Origin: Mytilus galloprovincialis
Taxonomy: Eukaryota; Mollusca; Bivalvia; Mytilida; Mytilidae
NCBI RefSeq assembly: GCF_965363235.1
Contig: NC_134845.1
Location: forward strand, 25,422,524-25,486,523
Reading direction: 5' to 3'
DNA length: 64,000 nt
The notes under the pieces were generated by a model. The model searched no databases. It worked only from the letters and a program-made list of their open reading frames with translations, and was not told where the DNA came from. Positions 46,641 to 64,000 of this stretch are shown here, piece by piece. Both the position numbers and the translations under genes were made by a program. Within the stretch, counting starts at the first letter, position 1. The number at the start of each line of letters is the position of its first letter.

Positions 46641-48300
46641 TAGCAGCAGAATACAACCGCACAGGTCAAACTCGGAACAGTTGGGGCAAGTATCAGAGGT
46701 ACCTTTGGTAGTCCGAAATTGTTTTGCCATACAAGCTGCCTTGTAGTCCGAGATTACCCAAGCGTCCAACAGCTGTTTTGCCAGACAAGCTCTAGTCCGA
46801 GATTACTCTAAGGCTACAGAGGTGGATTAAAGGGAGGCCTGGCACCCCTTTTGTGGGAAAAAAATGGTTGATTATATAGGGAACCACTGAAACGGCACCC
46901 CTTTCACGCAGTCAGTGGGCCTCCACTTGTAAAAATTTCTGGATCTGCCCCTTAATATGGACAAAGTAGTCAAGATTGATACAGCTCAAAATTTGGATAG
47001 TGGACACATTATAGATTTCTGACTCCTTTAAATGTGATCAGATAATTTGTTTTTTTTCAATTGGGACATTTAATCAACTTAGTGGTCCAATATCCAAAAT
47101 CTTGTTCCATGGTTAGATTTAGCATATAAAAAACATGAATGCAAACAAAGATTAATCTTGGACCCTTTGGACCGTAAGGAAGTTTGCTACTCAGTTTCAA
47201 AATAACAAGCTTTTCATAACACTAGTATATATTGACAGGGGATTGATAAAGGAAGCAAAAGAGCAAAATTTAATATAGGTCAATGTGCTTGTTTTCGAGA
47301 TATTAGCCACTGAAATTTGAAAATAGGACTCAATATTATGAATTTGAATGCACCATTAGATTCAGCATTTGATTATAATTGAACCACCAGAATTCAGTTT
47401 CTGATTGAATTAAACAAATTCTAATTTTGGATCCTTTTGTCCTCAATGTAGACCTTTTTAAAAATGTCCAAATATCATACTAAATAATTATTCAATGTAA
47501 AAACCTCAGACAATTCGAGACTATGAACTAATCCTCATTGAATTTGGTTAAAAGATTTTAGATTGAAGATGCAATATCTTTCTGCCATATCAGTATTTGA
47601 TGTTTCTATTTAGTTTATAAATTTTATATAGATCAGAAATAATGTTTTAGAACCAGCTTAGTCATTTTTTAGAAAAGTCTAGTTTTTGGCCTTTATTTCT
47701 CAACAATTAAATCCATAACCCACAAAATCAATCCCCACCTTCTGTCTGTGAAATGGAACCTAGTGGTACAATTTCATTGAGATCCATAGACTAAAACTTT
47801 AGTAATTGTCCAAAACCAGAAAAACCTTGTTCCTCCCCCTTATTCCTGAAAGATTCGATGCATAACCCACAGGTCAAACCCAACCTTTCCTTTATGATTA
47901 TATGGAACATTGTGTTTCAATTTCAGAGATCCATAGACATACTTTAGTATTTCTCCATTAACCAGAAAAGACTTCTTCCCCCCCCCCAATCCCTCAACAG
48001 TTTGGGCCATAACTCCTGAAGTCATTCCCAACCTTCCTTTTGTGGTATGGAAGCATGTGGTACAATTTCATAGTTATACACAATTTATTGTCAGGAAACT
48101 GTAGAAAAATGCCTTTTTTTGGCCTCTAATTCCTAAACAGTGGGTACCATAAGCCCCAGAATCAATCCAAAAATTTCTTTTGTGCTATTGAACCTTGTGG
48201 TTAAATCATAGTGATCCATTCTTTTATACATGTACTAAAGTTATGGTCTGGAAACCAAATGTCTTCAGCCAAAAGATGACATGACAGTAATGTACAAACA
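46641..48300 (+). repeat. Degenerate copy of the GGTCGTATAA-ended repeat, with nested pieces
   Basis: It starts near GAATACAACCGCACAGG and GAACAGTTGGGGCAAGTAT, as at 28060-28100, and continues with repeated phrases (CCTAATTCCTAAACAG, CATAACCCACA, CAATCCCAACCTTCCTTTTG) seen at 29600-30000. About 46816-46954 is a degenerate hAT-like MITE (CAGAGGTGGATT at the left end, CTGGATCTGCCCCTT at the right). About 47173-47325 is a truncated TTAA MITE (family of 14707-15096). Confidence 0.5.
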
Positions 48301-51300
48301 GAAAATTTAACTGGTCATTATTTACATCAATAATTCATGTTTTTCCCCTCCATTAACTTTTTAGAGAGGTCAAGTAACAGGGGAAAAAATCCTCTTTTTT
48401 TGCGTTGAAAATATATATGTGAGACAAGTGTTTATCGAGGTTACTGTGGCATAATATATCTAATTTCCTTAAAGACAAATTCAAGAAAAAAGCACACTAA
48501 ATGTAAGCATGCATTGCTTATTATATTGCTGATATGACAAAAAGAAGCTCCATCCTGCTGCTTTAAATGAACCTGGCTACAATGTGGCTATTCAAAGTTT
48601 AACAGAAAGCATTTTGAGATGACCTTCTTGCTAGAAAAATTTTGCTCCTTTCTTCCAGAATAAATCTTTGCAAATGTAAAACTGATAAACTGCAAGTACA
48701 AAAAAGAAAATAATTTATCAAGGACAAGGACAGACTCCAAGTGATGACATTAACTCATCTGGCTCAAATTATTTTTGATTAAGTATGTTAATAGCTGAAC
48801 ACTATTAAAGGAAAATTAAAAAAGATTATTGTCAATACTGAAGAATTTTATTTTTAACATGTAAATCCATGAATTTCAAACATAATTACATGAGGTCCAA
48901 ACCTTATTCAAATTGAATATATCTGTTAAACAGGTTCCAGGAGTTGGTTTGACAATAAACTTACAACTAAGATTGGTTGTAAGTATACTTAATTGTTCAT
49001 GACTTATAATCAATCTTAGTCACAAGGTTTTTTTGTGAAACAGGTTCCAGGTTACAATACATTATCTTATCACATTTATATATAAACATCATTGACTGGC
49101 ACACTTTAGCACTTTTCTTAATAACAAATACCCTATGTTAATCATTCTTAATAAAAATGTTAGCACTTCATATGCTAGTTACTGTGATTTCGATTTCACA
49201 ATTCATAAAAAAATTTCACATATCGACCTTTTTTCATTTTAGTCTGTGCAGATATTAAAAAATATAAAGATATTAAACAGTTTACAAAATAAACAAAATT
49301 ATGAAAACAGACACAACCTTATACAAGTACATCTATTTTGTCTATCTATGAGAACATGTATCATGGGATAATATCAATTTAATGTGTTAAATGTACAAAT
49401 TGAAATTCTATTTATCAAAAATAAGTAATGGATTATTTCCAGGAATTTTTATCCTGGGAGATTCAAACTCCAGAACTAGCCATATTTAAAAATTCCTTTC
49501 CAAGATATCTTTATATTAACCTTTTTTTACATTGCATTCCAACTAAAAAATTGAACAAATCTATTGAAAAGTGGGTTCCTTTATGATATTAAAAACCACT
49601 ACTTTTATATTTCTGCTTGCCTTTATTTTACAATAATGAAACTTTTACATTGGTTAATAAAAAAGAAGTACTATTTATTTTAAGTTTTGTGTAATGTAAA
49701 ACAGTTTTTCGAAGTTTTGTAAAGATATTTTTAGGCAACAGTTCATTTTAATAGATTGTGTAATTTTTTTAAGATTAAGTTGAAAAAAAATGATGATTTG
49801 CAGACAGAATATAATCTCTCAAACCTAACTGGTTATTTATTTACTACTTTGTTTGTTAAGCTCTTTGTTACTGGTAGCTGTTTGAACAAATCTATGGAAA
49901 AGTGGGTTCCTTTATGATATTTAGAATCTCTGTATTTTGACCTCTGTTTTTATATTTCTGCTGCTTGTTTTCGTTATATTATAATGAAAACTTTTACTTT
50001 TTCTGAAAACTTATACAGACTTTCTTATACAAAACATTTAATACAACAACACAGTCACTTCAAGGTCAACAAAAATGAATTTCAAATAAAAGGGTCAAAG
50101 TTTAAAAATTATCAATTATTCATTCCAACAACTAAATCTGATCAAAACATTTGAAGATTTTTCGATAAAAATAAATTGTTATTCCACAATATCTATTAAG
50201 GGAGTTCACTTCTCAGTTTCAGTATAATTAGTTTTTCAAAACACTAGTTTATATTGATAAGGGAATATAAAAGGAATCAAAAGAGCAAAAAAAATATATA
50301 GGTCAATGCGCTTGTTTTTGATATATAAGCCATTGAAATTTTGGTGGGAAAATATTCTCTCTCGACTTTTCATAGCTTTATCATTGACAAATTTAAGTTC
50401 TCAAAAACTATTAAAAAATAATTAAAATTTTATAAGACTTTTACAGATGGCTTATCATTATACATGTAAAAGATTTATAAAAAGAAAAATGGGGGTCAAT
50501 GGGCAAATTTTTTTAAGGCATTCAAATGGATAAAACCACAGGATTCCGAAAATCTAACAAAAATTCCAAAACATGACAAGTGAACATCCATCCTTAACAA
50601 TTTCACTCATTGAAATGCATAAAACATACAGAAATATACAACCTGACAAAAAAAATTCAATATTTTTTTCAATTACCCTAACCCCAAACAATACACTCTT
50701 TTCTAGAAACCACTAGTTTACACAGTTTCTTTGAATGGAGAACAATTTTAACTTGGTCTTCTATTTCTCGAGTGTCATGGGTTATTTTCTTTTAAAGGAA
50801 TGTTAGATAAAATGTAAATTAAATGAGACAAATGTGAGGTGGTCAAAGATGAACAAAAGTATGATAAACAAAATCATGGAAATGAACGTATGCTAACATT
50901 TAGTCTATAATGGTAAAAAAAACTTGTTTCAAAGTTAGAAGGTATTTTCTTTAGCAGATATCAAATATTTTTTTTGTTTATTTAACATAAATATTAACCA
51001 TTACAAAATATTCATTCATAATTTCAATGAAGTTGGCTTCATAAGTTACATAAGTTACTTTTCAATCAAGTCATTTCTGCAACATTTGAAAATTTTGTAA
51101 TTCCTTGACTTTTGACATCTACATCTTAATACAAGTATGTCAATCATGTTATAAAGTAAATTGAAAAATAAATATCAATAGCACTATATATAACCCAATG
51201 CACCGTTTGAAACATGTTACTTCAAATCTTCTTAATCATATAGTAACTGATAAAATTGTCATCTTTTCAATTTCAATTTTTCCCCCTACTTTTCTACCAT

Positions 51301-53500
51301 ATTTTTTTTATGAAAACAGTTAATCTGACATTTACATCTAAGTAGATCCTCTACAATAATACAACACATTGACAAATGATTGATGTTTGAATAACAAGTT
51401 GTATGTACATCAGGTCATAACAATGGGACAAATAAAAATAATAGGAAATAACAAATAATGAAGTAATGAAAATTGAAATGTTTGCAGTAGATACACATAA
51501 TCTTTCTAAACATCAAACATGATTTGATTACTATCTGTCCATTAACATGACGTGTTTTACTTGTGAAGTCTTCTCACTGACAACAACTAGATGCTGTACT
51601 ATAATTCTTCTGAAATCATAATAATACAAATTTTAATAATAGTATACACATAAGGTGTTTACTTTTGTAGATCACACAATGAAGTTATAAAACAGGTATA
51701 TCTTGGGTGTCTTGTTTTTTTCCAAACAAGTAATCAGTTGCATACACCATAGCTGCATAAAATAGCCCGTTAACACGTAGTTTTGGTGAATATAAATACA
51801 AGTTACAGCCTTTATACCTTAATAATATGCCAATCACTTTAGTATCTTTGTATGACACCTTGTCGTCTTTTTGTCAAGACTATAGCTGATATCATCATAT
51901 AAGTGAGATTGATAAGACCCAATATTATAACCTAGCAGATTTTTTTTAATGTAAGATATCCTGTTCTTTCTTTGGCAGAAATCATATAGAGTATATGTAG
52001 AGCAAAAATTAACCAACTATTGGAAAGACTGAAATAAAAAAAGTATTTAACAGAACAAATAGATTCTTTTATATGCTGAAAAATTCAGTAAGAATACATT
52101 AAACTGAGAAATGTTTACATTTGTCTATTTTTCACAATATTTTCGATGCACATTTTGATGCTTAAATTGTACTTTAAAAAAAATTACCTTTCCCTTACGT
52201 TGCATTGTCAATCTCAGGCAATTGTGAATTATAAGGATTAATGTATAGCCCAATGTTTTTTTTTATCATTATCACAATTGTATTGAAAAAACAACCTAAA
52301 GTACCCTATCTGATACTTGGGGTATAAACAGTTCTTCAATATTTTGTGATATATGTATATGAACTTGTAAGACAGTTTACAACTAAAAAAAAGAATGCTG
52401 TATGATTGGGCTAACTAAAATTAATTGGTAGATTTTCATCCAAATTTTTGAAAAAAATGGGGCGGGTGGGAGGATTTTATTTTTTAAATTTTATTTTTTA
52501 AATTTTATTTCATATGAAACCTTCTTGTCATGTGTTATTCATATATGCAAGTGTAATAATAAGCTTATATCATACATCCATAAGGTATTGTGTATAAGAC
52601 AATAACAATCAAAACCAAGGAGTAACCAAAGACTTATAAAACCAATAGACATGTACACCAACAGTTACAAATAATAAGTAGGAAACAACACAAACTCCAC
52701 TAAGTGAACTCAGATGCTCGGGAAGGGTAAGCATTTCCTGCACCGTATACGGCACCCGTTATGTTATTTCCTTGTTCAGTTCGGTAATGATGAAAGGTTC
52801 TTATGAATGAGGAAGAATATCACTGAGATATGATTTCTGACACACTTTTGTCATAATGGCCAATCAGCTCATGATGGCGACCATAAAATTACTTGAGTGA
52901 TGACCTTTATTTGATTGATTGATAGCCCTGTCTTAGCAACTTTTGAGAAAGCAGTATTCCTTGTTCAACAAAATCAACGTACTTTGAGCTATAGCTCTAG
53001 AGTAACGTACCAACTGAGACACATGCATATACTCCATATGCTGGTGTTTTTTTTCAAATTTATAAATATATATCTCTGATTAGCAACCACTGTTCTACAT
53101 GTAATTGCCGCTTTAGAAATCTATTTTATAGTAAACAGCAGAAATGTGGAGAAATGCTCTCTTCAGTTGGACTACCTACGTCAAATATGTTTTTCTTTCT
53201 AAACAATGTTTTGATGTCCTAATAAAATGAAGCAAATACATTGGTATGCAACACAAGTATATGATAAGTACAGAATAAAATGAAAACTCAAACAGTGTTT
53301 AAATAATAGGATTGGTCCTTAATATACAATCTGTAAATATAATTACAATGTAGAACATAAAGTTGTTAAATGACTCTATCGTGGGTATTGGGACAGAGGA
53401 TGTTTTCTCTATTTCTAAAAAAACGAAATCAAGGCTAAATCTAAATCTAAGAGCTTGCTATAAATTAATAAATTAAAAATGCGTATGTTTGTCGATTTTT
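48301..53500. other. Long AT-rich region with few repeats, no gene seen
   Basis: Apart from the MITE at 50200-50593, a small palindromic repeat at about 48930-49045 (AACAGGTTCCAGG at both ends, with TTACAACTAAGATTGG and CAATCTTAGTCAC inside) and a local duplication, the sequence shows little repeat structure. The local duplication has GAAAAGTGGGTTCCTTTATG at about 49567 and 49898. Composition and the absence of older repeats would fit a long minus-strand 3' UTR or a regulatory region of PRPS, but no direct evidence ties it to a transcript. Confidence 0.4.
50200..50593. mobile_element. 394-bp TTAA-flanked MITE, relative of 14707-15096
   Basis: TTAA lies on both sides (50196-50199 and 50594-50597). 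The interior aligns along its whole length with the copy in the YHYH intron (GGTCAATG.G.TTGTTTT, AAAAAGAAAAATGGGGGT, GCATTCAAATGGATAAAAC). The terminal bases are more diverged than in that copy. Confidence 0.68.
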
Positions 53501-53519
53501 TTAACTCAATATGGTATCA

Positions 53520-54240
53520 GGTCCGTTCGCGCCCAATATACTTTCGCACCCTACACGTTCACACCTCACATGTTCGCCCCCGAAGTCTGTTCGCACCCTA
53601 CACGTTCGCGCCCAATTTGTATTGGTTACGATGATTACGAACTATTTTCAACACATAATAAAACTCTGTAAGTATCCCAATTCCTTTTGAAACAATGACA
53701 AAGAAATATTTATAGCAATACACTAACCAAAATATGATTAAGATTTTATAAACACATAATCTCCCTTTATTTAGAAACAAAGAAAAAAAAATATATAGAG
53801 AGTACATGTACATTTTTGTAATACACTTAACTAATACCTAAACATGATTAAGATTTATCCAACGCATAAAAAAAATATTTATAGCATTAATACACTTACC
53901 ATGCTTATTATTTATTCAAAATGTTGTCAGATTTGCACTTGACTAGAAAAAATGAAGAAAAAAAACATTTATTTCAATATTGTTGTCGGAATCACACTTA
54001 AATTAAAAACAATGATTTTTTTATAGCAATAAACTTAACATGATACAAAAAAAAATGTCAGAATCTCACATTATTTAGAAATAATGATATATATTTATAG
54101 CAATACACTTACTAAAACTCGGTAGAATTGGGCGCGAACGTGTAGGGTGCAAACGGACTTTGGGTGCGAATGTGTAGGGTGCGAAAGTGAAAGGGGGCGA
54201 ACGTGGATGGGTGCGAACGCGATTGGGCGCGAACAGACCC
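53520..54240. mobile_element. Fold-back element with GTTCGCACCCTACAC units
   Basis: The left arm (53520-53625) contains GTCCGTTCGCGCCCAAT, TTTCGCACCCTACACGTTC and GTTCGCACCCTACACGTTCG. The right arm (54120-54240) is the inverse (GGGCGCGAACGTGTAGGGTG, GGTGCGAATGTGTAGGGTGC, ATTGGGCGCGAACAGACC). Between them is 0.5 kb of AT-rich filler with several near-repeats (TATAGCAATACACTTA at 53715, 53880 and 54095). An imperfect direct repeat (ACTCAATATGGT and ACTCAATATATGGT) flanks the element. The GC-rich units stand out sharply from the surroundings. Confidence 0.65.
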
Positions 54241-54294
54241 GGATTCACTCAATATATGGTCACCATGCAATGTAAAAAGTTCATGCTTGTGTTA

Positions 54295-54576
54295 GGGAGC
54301 TACCATTTGATTTTTATAGGGGGGCTAGGATGAAAAATTTTGTCCTGCCTTTTTTTTTTAGCTGTAATCTCTGTCCTGCCTTTTTATTTTTCACTCTGTT
54401 CGGTCCTGTCTTTTTTTTTTTTAGTTTATCCTGACTTTTTTTACCTAAATTGTCGTCCTGACTTTTTTTTTTTGCAAATGTCTCATCCTGCCTTTTTTTT
54501 TACTCAAAACTCCTGTCCTGCCTATTTTTTTCAAATTTCATCCTAGCCCCCCCATAAAAATCAAATGGTAGCTCCC
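54295..54576. mobile_element. 282-bp MITE with TTA target duplication
   Basis: The inverted ends GGGAGCTACCATTTGATTTT and AAAATCAAATGGTAGCTCCC have TTA on each side (54292-54294 and 54577-54579). The core is a run of TCCTG-CTTTTTTT phrases (GTCCTGCCTTTTTTTT, repeated about seven times). A rearranged relative is at 28978-29539. Confidence 0.78.
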
Positions 54577-54842
54577 TTAATTTCTTTATTCCAGTCAAAT
54601 GTGTTCCACGATTCTAACGCTTTTGGGTTTCTTGACACAAAGTCATTGTATAAATAAAATAAATCCAAGGTGTTTTACTCACAAACATTTGTGTCATTTG
54701 TGACATACGGCGATTTGCGTTCTTGGACACAGCTTATTACTCGTAACCCGAATTTTTCACCCCCTTCTCGTAATCAATCTCTATTCTCGGTAAATGATGT
54801 TGTCATCATAGATCAGCAGAATATATCGACATAATCATTCAG

Positions 54843-57490
54843 TAAGACTATGCTAAGAATAGAACAGACAACGAGTACCTAGAATATACACAAGATGAAT
54901 TCAACCGCCTTAAAAATAGCACCAAAAAGAACATCCTTATTATTGGTGGTGACTTTAACATTCCAGACATCAATTGGGAACAGTTAGCCATAAATGGTAA
55001 GCAATATCCATCCAAAGTGAACCAAACCTTCTTGGACATAGTAGCAGACATTAATCTTGAACAAATAGTAGACTTCCCTACAAGAAAAGAAAAAACTCTA
55101 GATTTAATTTTGACTAGCCATCCAAGTTTTAAGCAGAGATGTAAACCAATTCCAGCTATTGGTAACAGCGACCACGACATTGTCCTTCTTGATACCTCAA
55201 TTAAAGCACAAAAACCTAAACCGGTTAAACGTAAAATACAACTATGGAAAAGAACCAACATAGATGAAATACAAAATGAGGTGAGGTTATTTGCTGAAAC
55301 CTTTAACCAGACGACCTTCACTAATATTGAAAACATGTGGAAATATTTCAAAGAAAACATCATGAAAATTATTGATCAGAAAGTACCAACAAAGATGACA
55401 ACTACAAAATTTACCCATCCTTGGATCAATACCACCATCAAGCGCCTAATAAGAAGGAAAAACAAGGCCCACAAGAAATCAAGGAAAACAAAGAAAAAGA
55501 GAGACAGAGATAGATATAAATACCTCCAACAACAAACACAAATGGAAATAAGAAAAGCATACAAAGAATATATGAATGACATCATTAGTCTCAGTTACAC
55601 TGAGAAACCGAAAAGATTTTGGTCATTCTTGAAGAGCAAAGGACAGGACTCGGTTGGAGTTGCACCACTCAAAAACAAGGAAGGATTCCTTAAAAGCGAC
55701 AGCCAGAGTAAAGCCAATATCTTAAATGAACAGTTTTGCTCGGTTTTCACAAAAGAAGATGGCAGCACTATTCCCGATAAAGGTCCTAGTAACATCAATA
55801 CAATGAATGACATCACAGTAACTGAAAATGGGGTATTCAAACTGTTAAAAAACCTTAACACCAACAAAGCAGCAGGACCAGATGAAATACCAACCAAAAT
55901 ACTGCAAATAACTGCTGCAGAATTATCACCAATTCTGACAAGAATCTTTCAGTTTTCACTTGATACAGGAGAAGTTCCACAAGATTGGAGAGATGCCAAC
56001 ATAGTGCCACTATACAAGAAAGGGGATACTCACCTAGCGGCCAACTACCGTCCAGTCTCCCTTACCTCCATCACTTGTAAGCTGTTAGAGCATATAGTTC
56101 ACAGCAGCATAATGAAACATTTTGATCAACAAAATATACTCTGTGACAACCAACATGGTTTCAGGAAACGCAGATCATGTGAAAGTCAGCTCATCATCAC
56201 CATCGATCGTATAGCCAAATACCTTTCAAATGGAACCCAGATTGACATCATACTCCTGGATTTTGAAAAGGCATTTGACAAGGTTCCTCATTCAAGACTG
56301 CTGTACAAACTCCAATTTTATGGAGTAAGGGGCCGGACAAACTCCTGGATCAGTTCATTCCTATCAAACAGGAAACAACAGGTAGTATTGGAAGGTGCTA
56401 GATCTCAACAAGACGATGTTCTGTCAGGTGTGCCACAGGGCACAGTACTAGGTCCTTTATTGTTCCTAACATACATCAATGACATGCCCGGATATACTCA
56501 ATCAGATGTCCGCCTCTTTGCTGATGACAGTCTACTATACAGGGAAATTAGTAACACCAAAGATACAGAACAACTTCAGAAAGACCTTGAAGCATTAGAA
56601 AGTTGGGAAAAAACATGGATGATGAGATTCAATCCAACAAAATGCAATATTATCCGCATACCACCAAAGAACAAAGAACCTATACAATACCCATACACTC
56701 TACATGGACACATACTCGAACCAGTAGATAGTGCCAAGTACTTGGGAGTTTCAATATCAAACAACCTCTCATGGAACAAACATATCCAGAGTGTTACAGC
56801 AAAGGGTAACCGAACACTTGGGTTTGTCAAACGAAACCTTAAAGAATGTACCAGGAAAGTAAAGGCAGCTGGCTATACAACACTCGTGCGACCTGTCATA
56901 GAGTATGCTTCTACTATATGGGACCCAACCAACCAAGCAAGCATCAACACACTAGAACTTATACAGAGGAGAGCTGCTAGATTTGTCTATAATGACTACA
57001 CATCACGCACACCAGGGTGCGTCACTACAATGTTAGAAGATCTTAAATGGGACACATTACAGACAAGACGCCGTGACAACAGGCTATGCATGCTCTATCG
57101 TATCCAGAATGAGCTGATAGACATCAACAAGAGTACTTACCTCAAAGGTGGCGACAGTAGAACTCGTGGAGGACACAAGTTTTACCAACAGAGGGTCACC
57201 AGTGATGTCTACAGGAACTCCTTCTTTCCAAGAACAATCATGGAATGGAATACATTACCTGCCAGGGTTGCTGAAGCGGGATCAGTTGAAGATTTTCGCT
57301 CAGGGCTACAGACAACACATTAATACCAGACTGGACGATTGTACATAATTTTAACCGTAACAACCTGATTTTATTGTAAATACTGTATATAGCCTTAGGG
57401 GACTAGATATGTGATGTCACCATGCGTAGTCCCGCAGAGTTTAAACGTTTCATTAAAGGAACCCAACTCTTATATGGAAGAAGAGAAGAA
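54843..57490 (+). mobile_element. LINE (CR1/Jockey group), 5'-truncated, long open reading frame
   Basis: One open frame runs from about 54846 to the TAA at 57321-57323, over 820 codons without a stop; the usual ORF2 start is missing. It begins inside the endonuclease domain (ILIIGGDFNIPDINW, later ILTSHPSF and GNSDHDIVLL), so only the last third of that domain is present. The reverse transcriptase follows with NKAAGPDEIPTKIL, NYRPVSLTS, HGFRKRRSC, ILLDFEKAFDKVPH, SGVPQGTVLGPLLF, the catalytic FADDSLLY and KYLGVSIS. The C-terminus (EYASTIWDP, LIQRRAARFV, FFPRTIMEWNTLP) is typical of the CR1/Jockey/L2 cluster. The 3' UTR of about 150 bp ends near a GAAGAAGAGAAGAAG tail, a usual 3' end for such elements. 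The intact frame suggests recent insertion, next to and opposite the PRPS 3' end. Confidence 0.93.
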
Positions 57491-57702
57491 GAAATACGAA
57501 AACCGAAATTTGAAACAGGAAGTTTTACATGAAACGAAATTATCGACGGTTACCGGTTACAGAAATGAACAAAATCCGGAGATCGTATTTTTTTCAAAAA
57601 TAAAAAAAATCGGGGCGGGAAGATTTCAGAGGGGCGGGCGGGGATGAAAATCTATCAATTAATTTTAATTAGCCTTGTATGAAAAAATGTATTGGTTACC
57701 TG
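57491..57702 (-). other. Start of PRPS 3' UTR
   Basis: The 212 bp between the PRPS stop and the LINE tail. No AATAAA was found on the minus strand here, so the transcript either uses a variant signal or reads through or beyond the LINE. Confidence 0.4.

Positions 57703-64000
<6,298 letters not shown>

Noticed and set aside
54848-56830. Minus-strand frames of 60-171 codons across the LINE
   Set aside because: They are antisense shadows of the reverse-transcriptase reading frame.

Overview
The window looks like nuclear DNA of a bivalve mollusc, most likely a mussel of the Mytilus group. It is AT-rich. Genes are split by GT-AG introns and spread thinly, and most of the sequence is dispersed repeats, MITEs and minisatellites of kinds I associate with mussel genomes. 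The species call is inference from repeat style and protein similarity; no database was searched. No bacterial, organellar or CRISPR features were seen.

Four gene groups are supported by exon reading with matching splice phases. (1) 1.1-2.4 kb and 10.6-15.4 kb, minus strand: two tandem paralogues of a secreted YHYH-domain protein. The right copy is complete (337 aa in three coding exons, with a Cys-rich C-terminal domain and a GPI-anchor-like tail). The left copy lacks only its last exon, which should lie left of base 1. Upstream DNA of the two copies also matches (4.0-5.0 kb and 23.6-24.7 kb), so the duplication included the promoter side. (2) 32.0-35.4 kb, minus strand: a two-exon, 48-aa homologue of TOMM5, the small subunit of the mitochondrial outer-membrane translocase. 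(3) 36.8-45.4 kb, plus strand: a four-exon, 135-aa small secreted protein with one EGF domain, divergent from TOMM5. (4) 57.7-62.8 kb and beyond the right edge, minus strand: the last five exons of ribose-phosphate pyrophosphokinase (PRPS), matching human PRPS1 residues 103-318.

The rest is mobile and repeated DNA. A 5'-truncated but long open CR1/Jockey-group LINE lies at 54.8-57.5 kb. Non-autonomous DNA transposons with recognisable target duplications include hAT-like (37.5 and 57.9-59.5 kb), TTA-type (7.0, 29 and 54.3 kb) and TTAA-type (7.5, 14.7 and 50.2 kb) elements. Four larger fold-back elements (13.1, 19.1, 33.8 and 53.5 kb) share one design: each arm is built from many copies of a short unit, often self-complementary, with a different unit in every element. 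Three minisatellites (17, 40 and 46 bp units) sit in or near introns. Nested insertions give precise element borders and a relative order of events.

The genes do not form a pathway. PRPS serves nucleotide synthesis, TOMM5 mitochondrial import, and the other two are secreted or surface proteins. Most noteworthy are the shared fold-back design, a repeat inserted 17 bp from a PRPS 3' splice site, and a 1.6-kb hAT-like element with its own open frames nested in another repeat.
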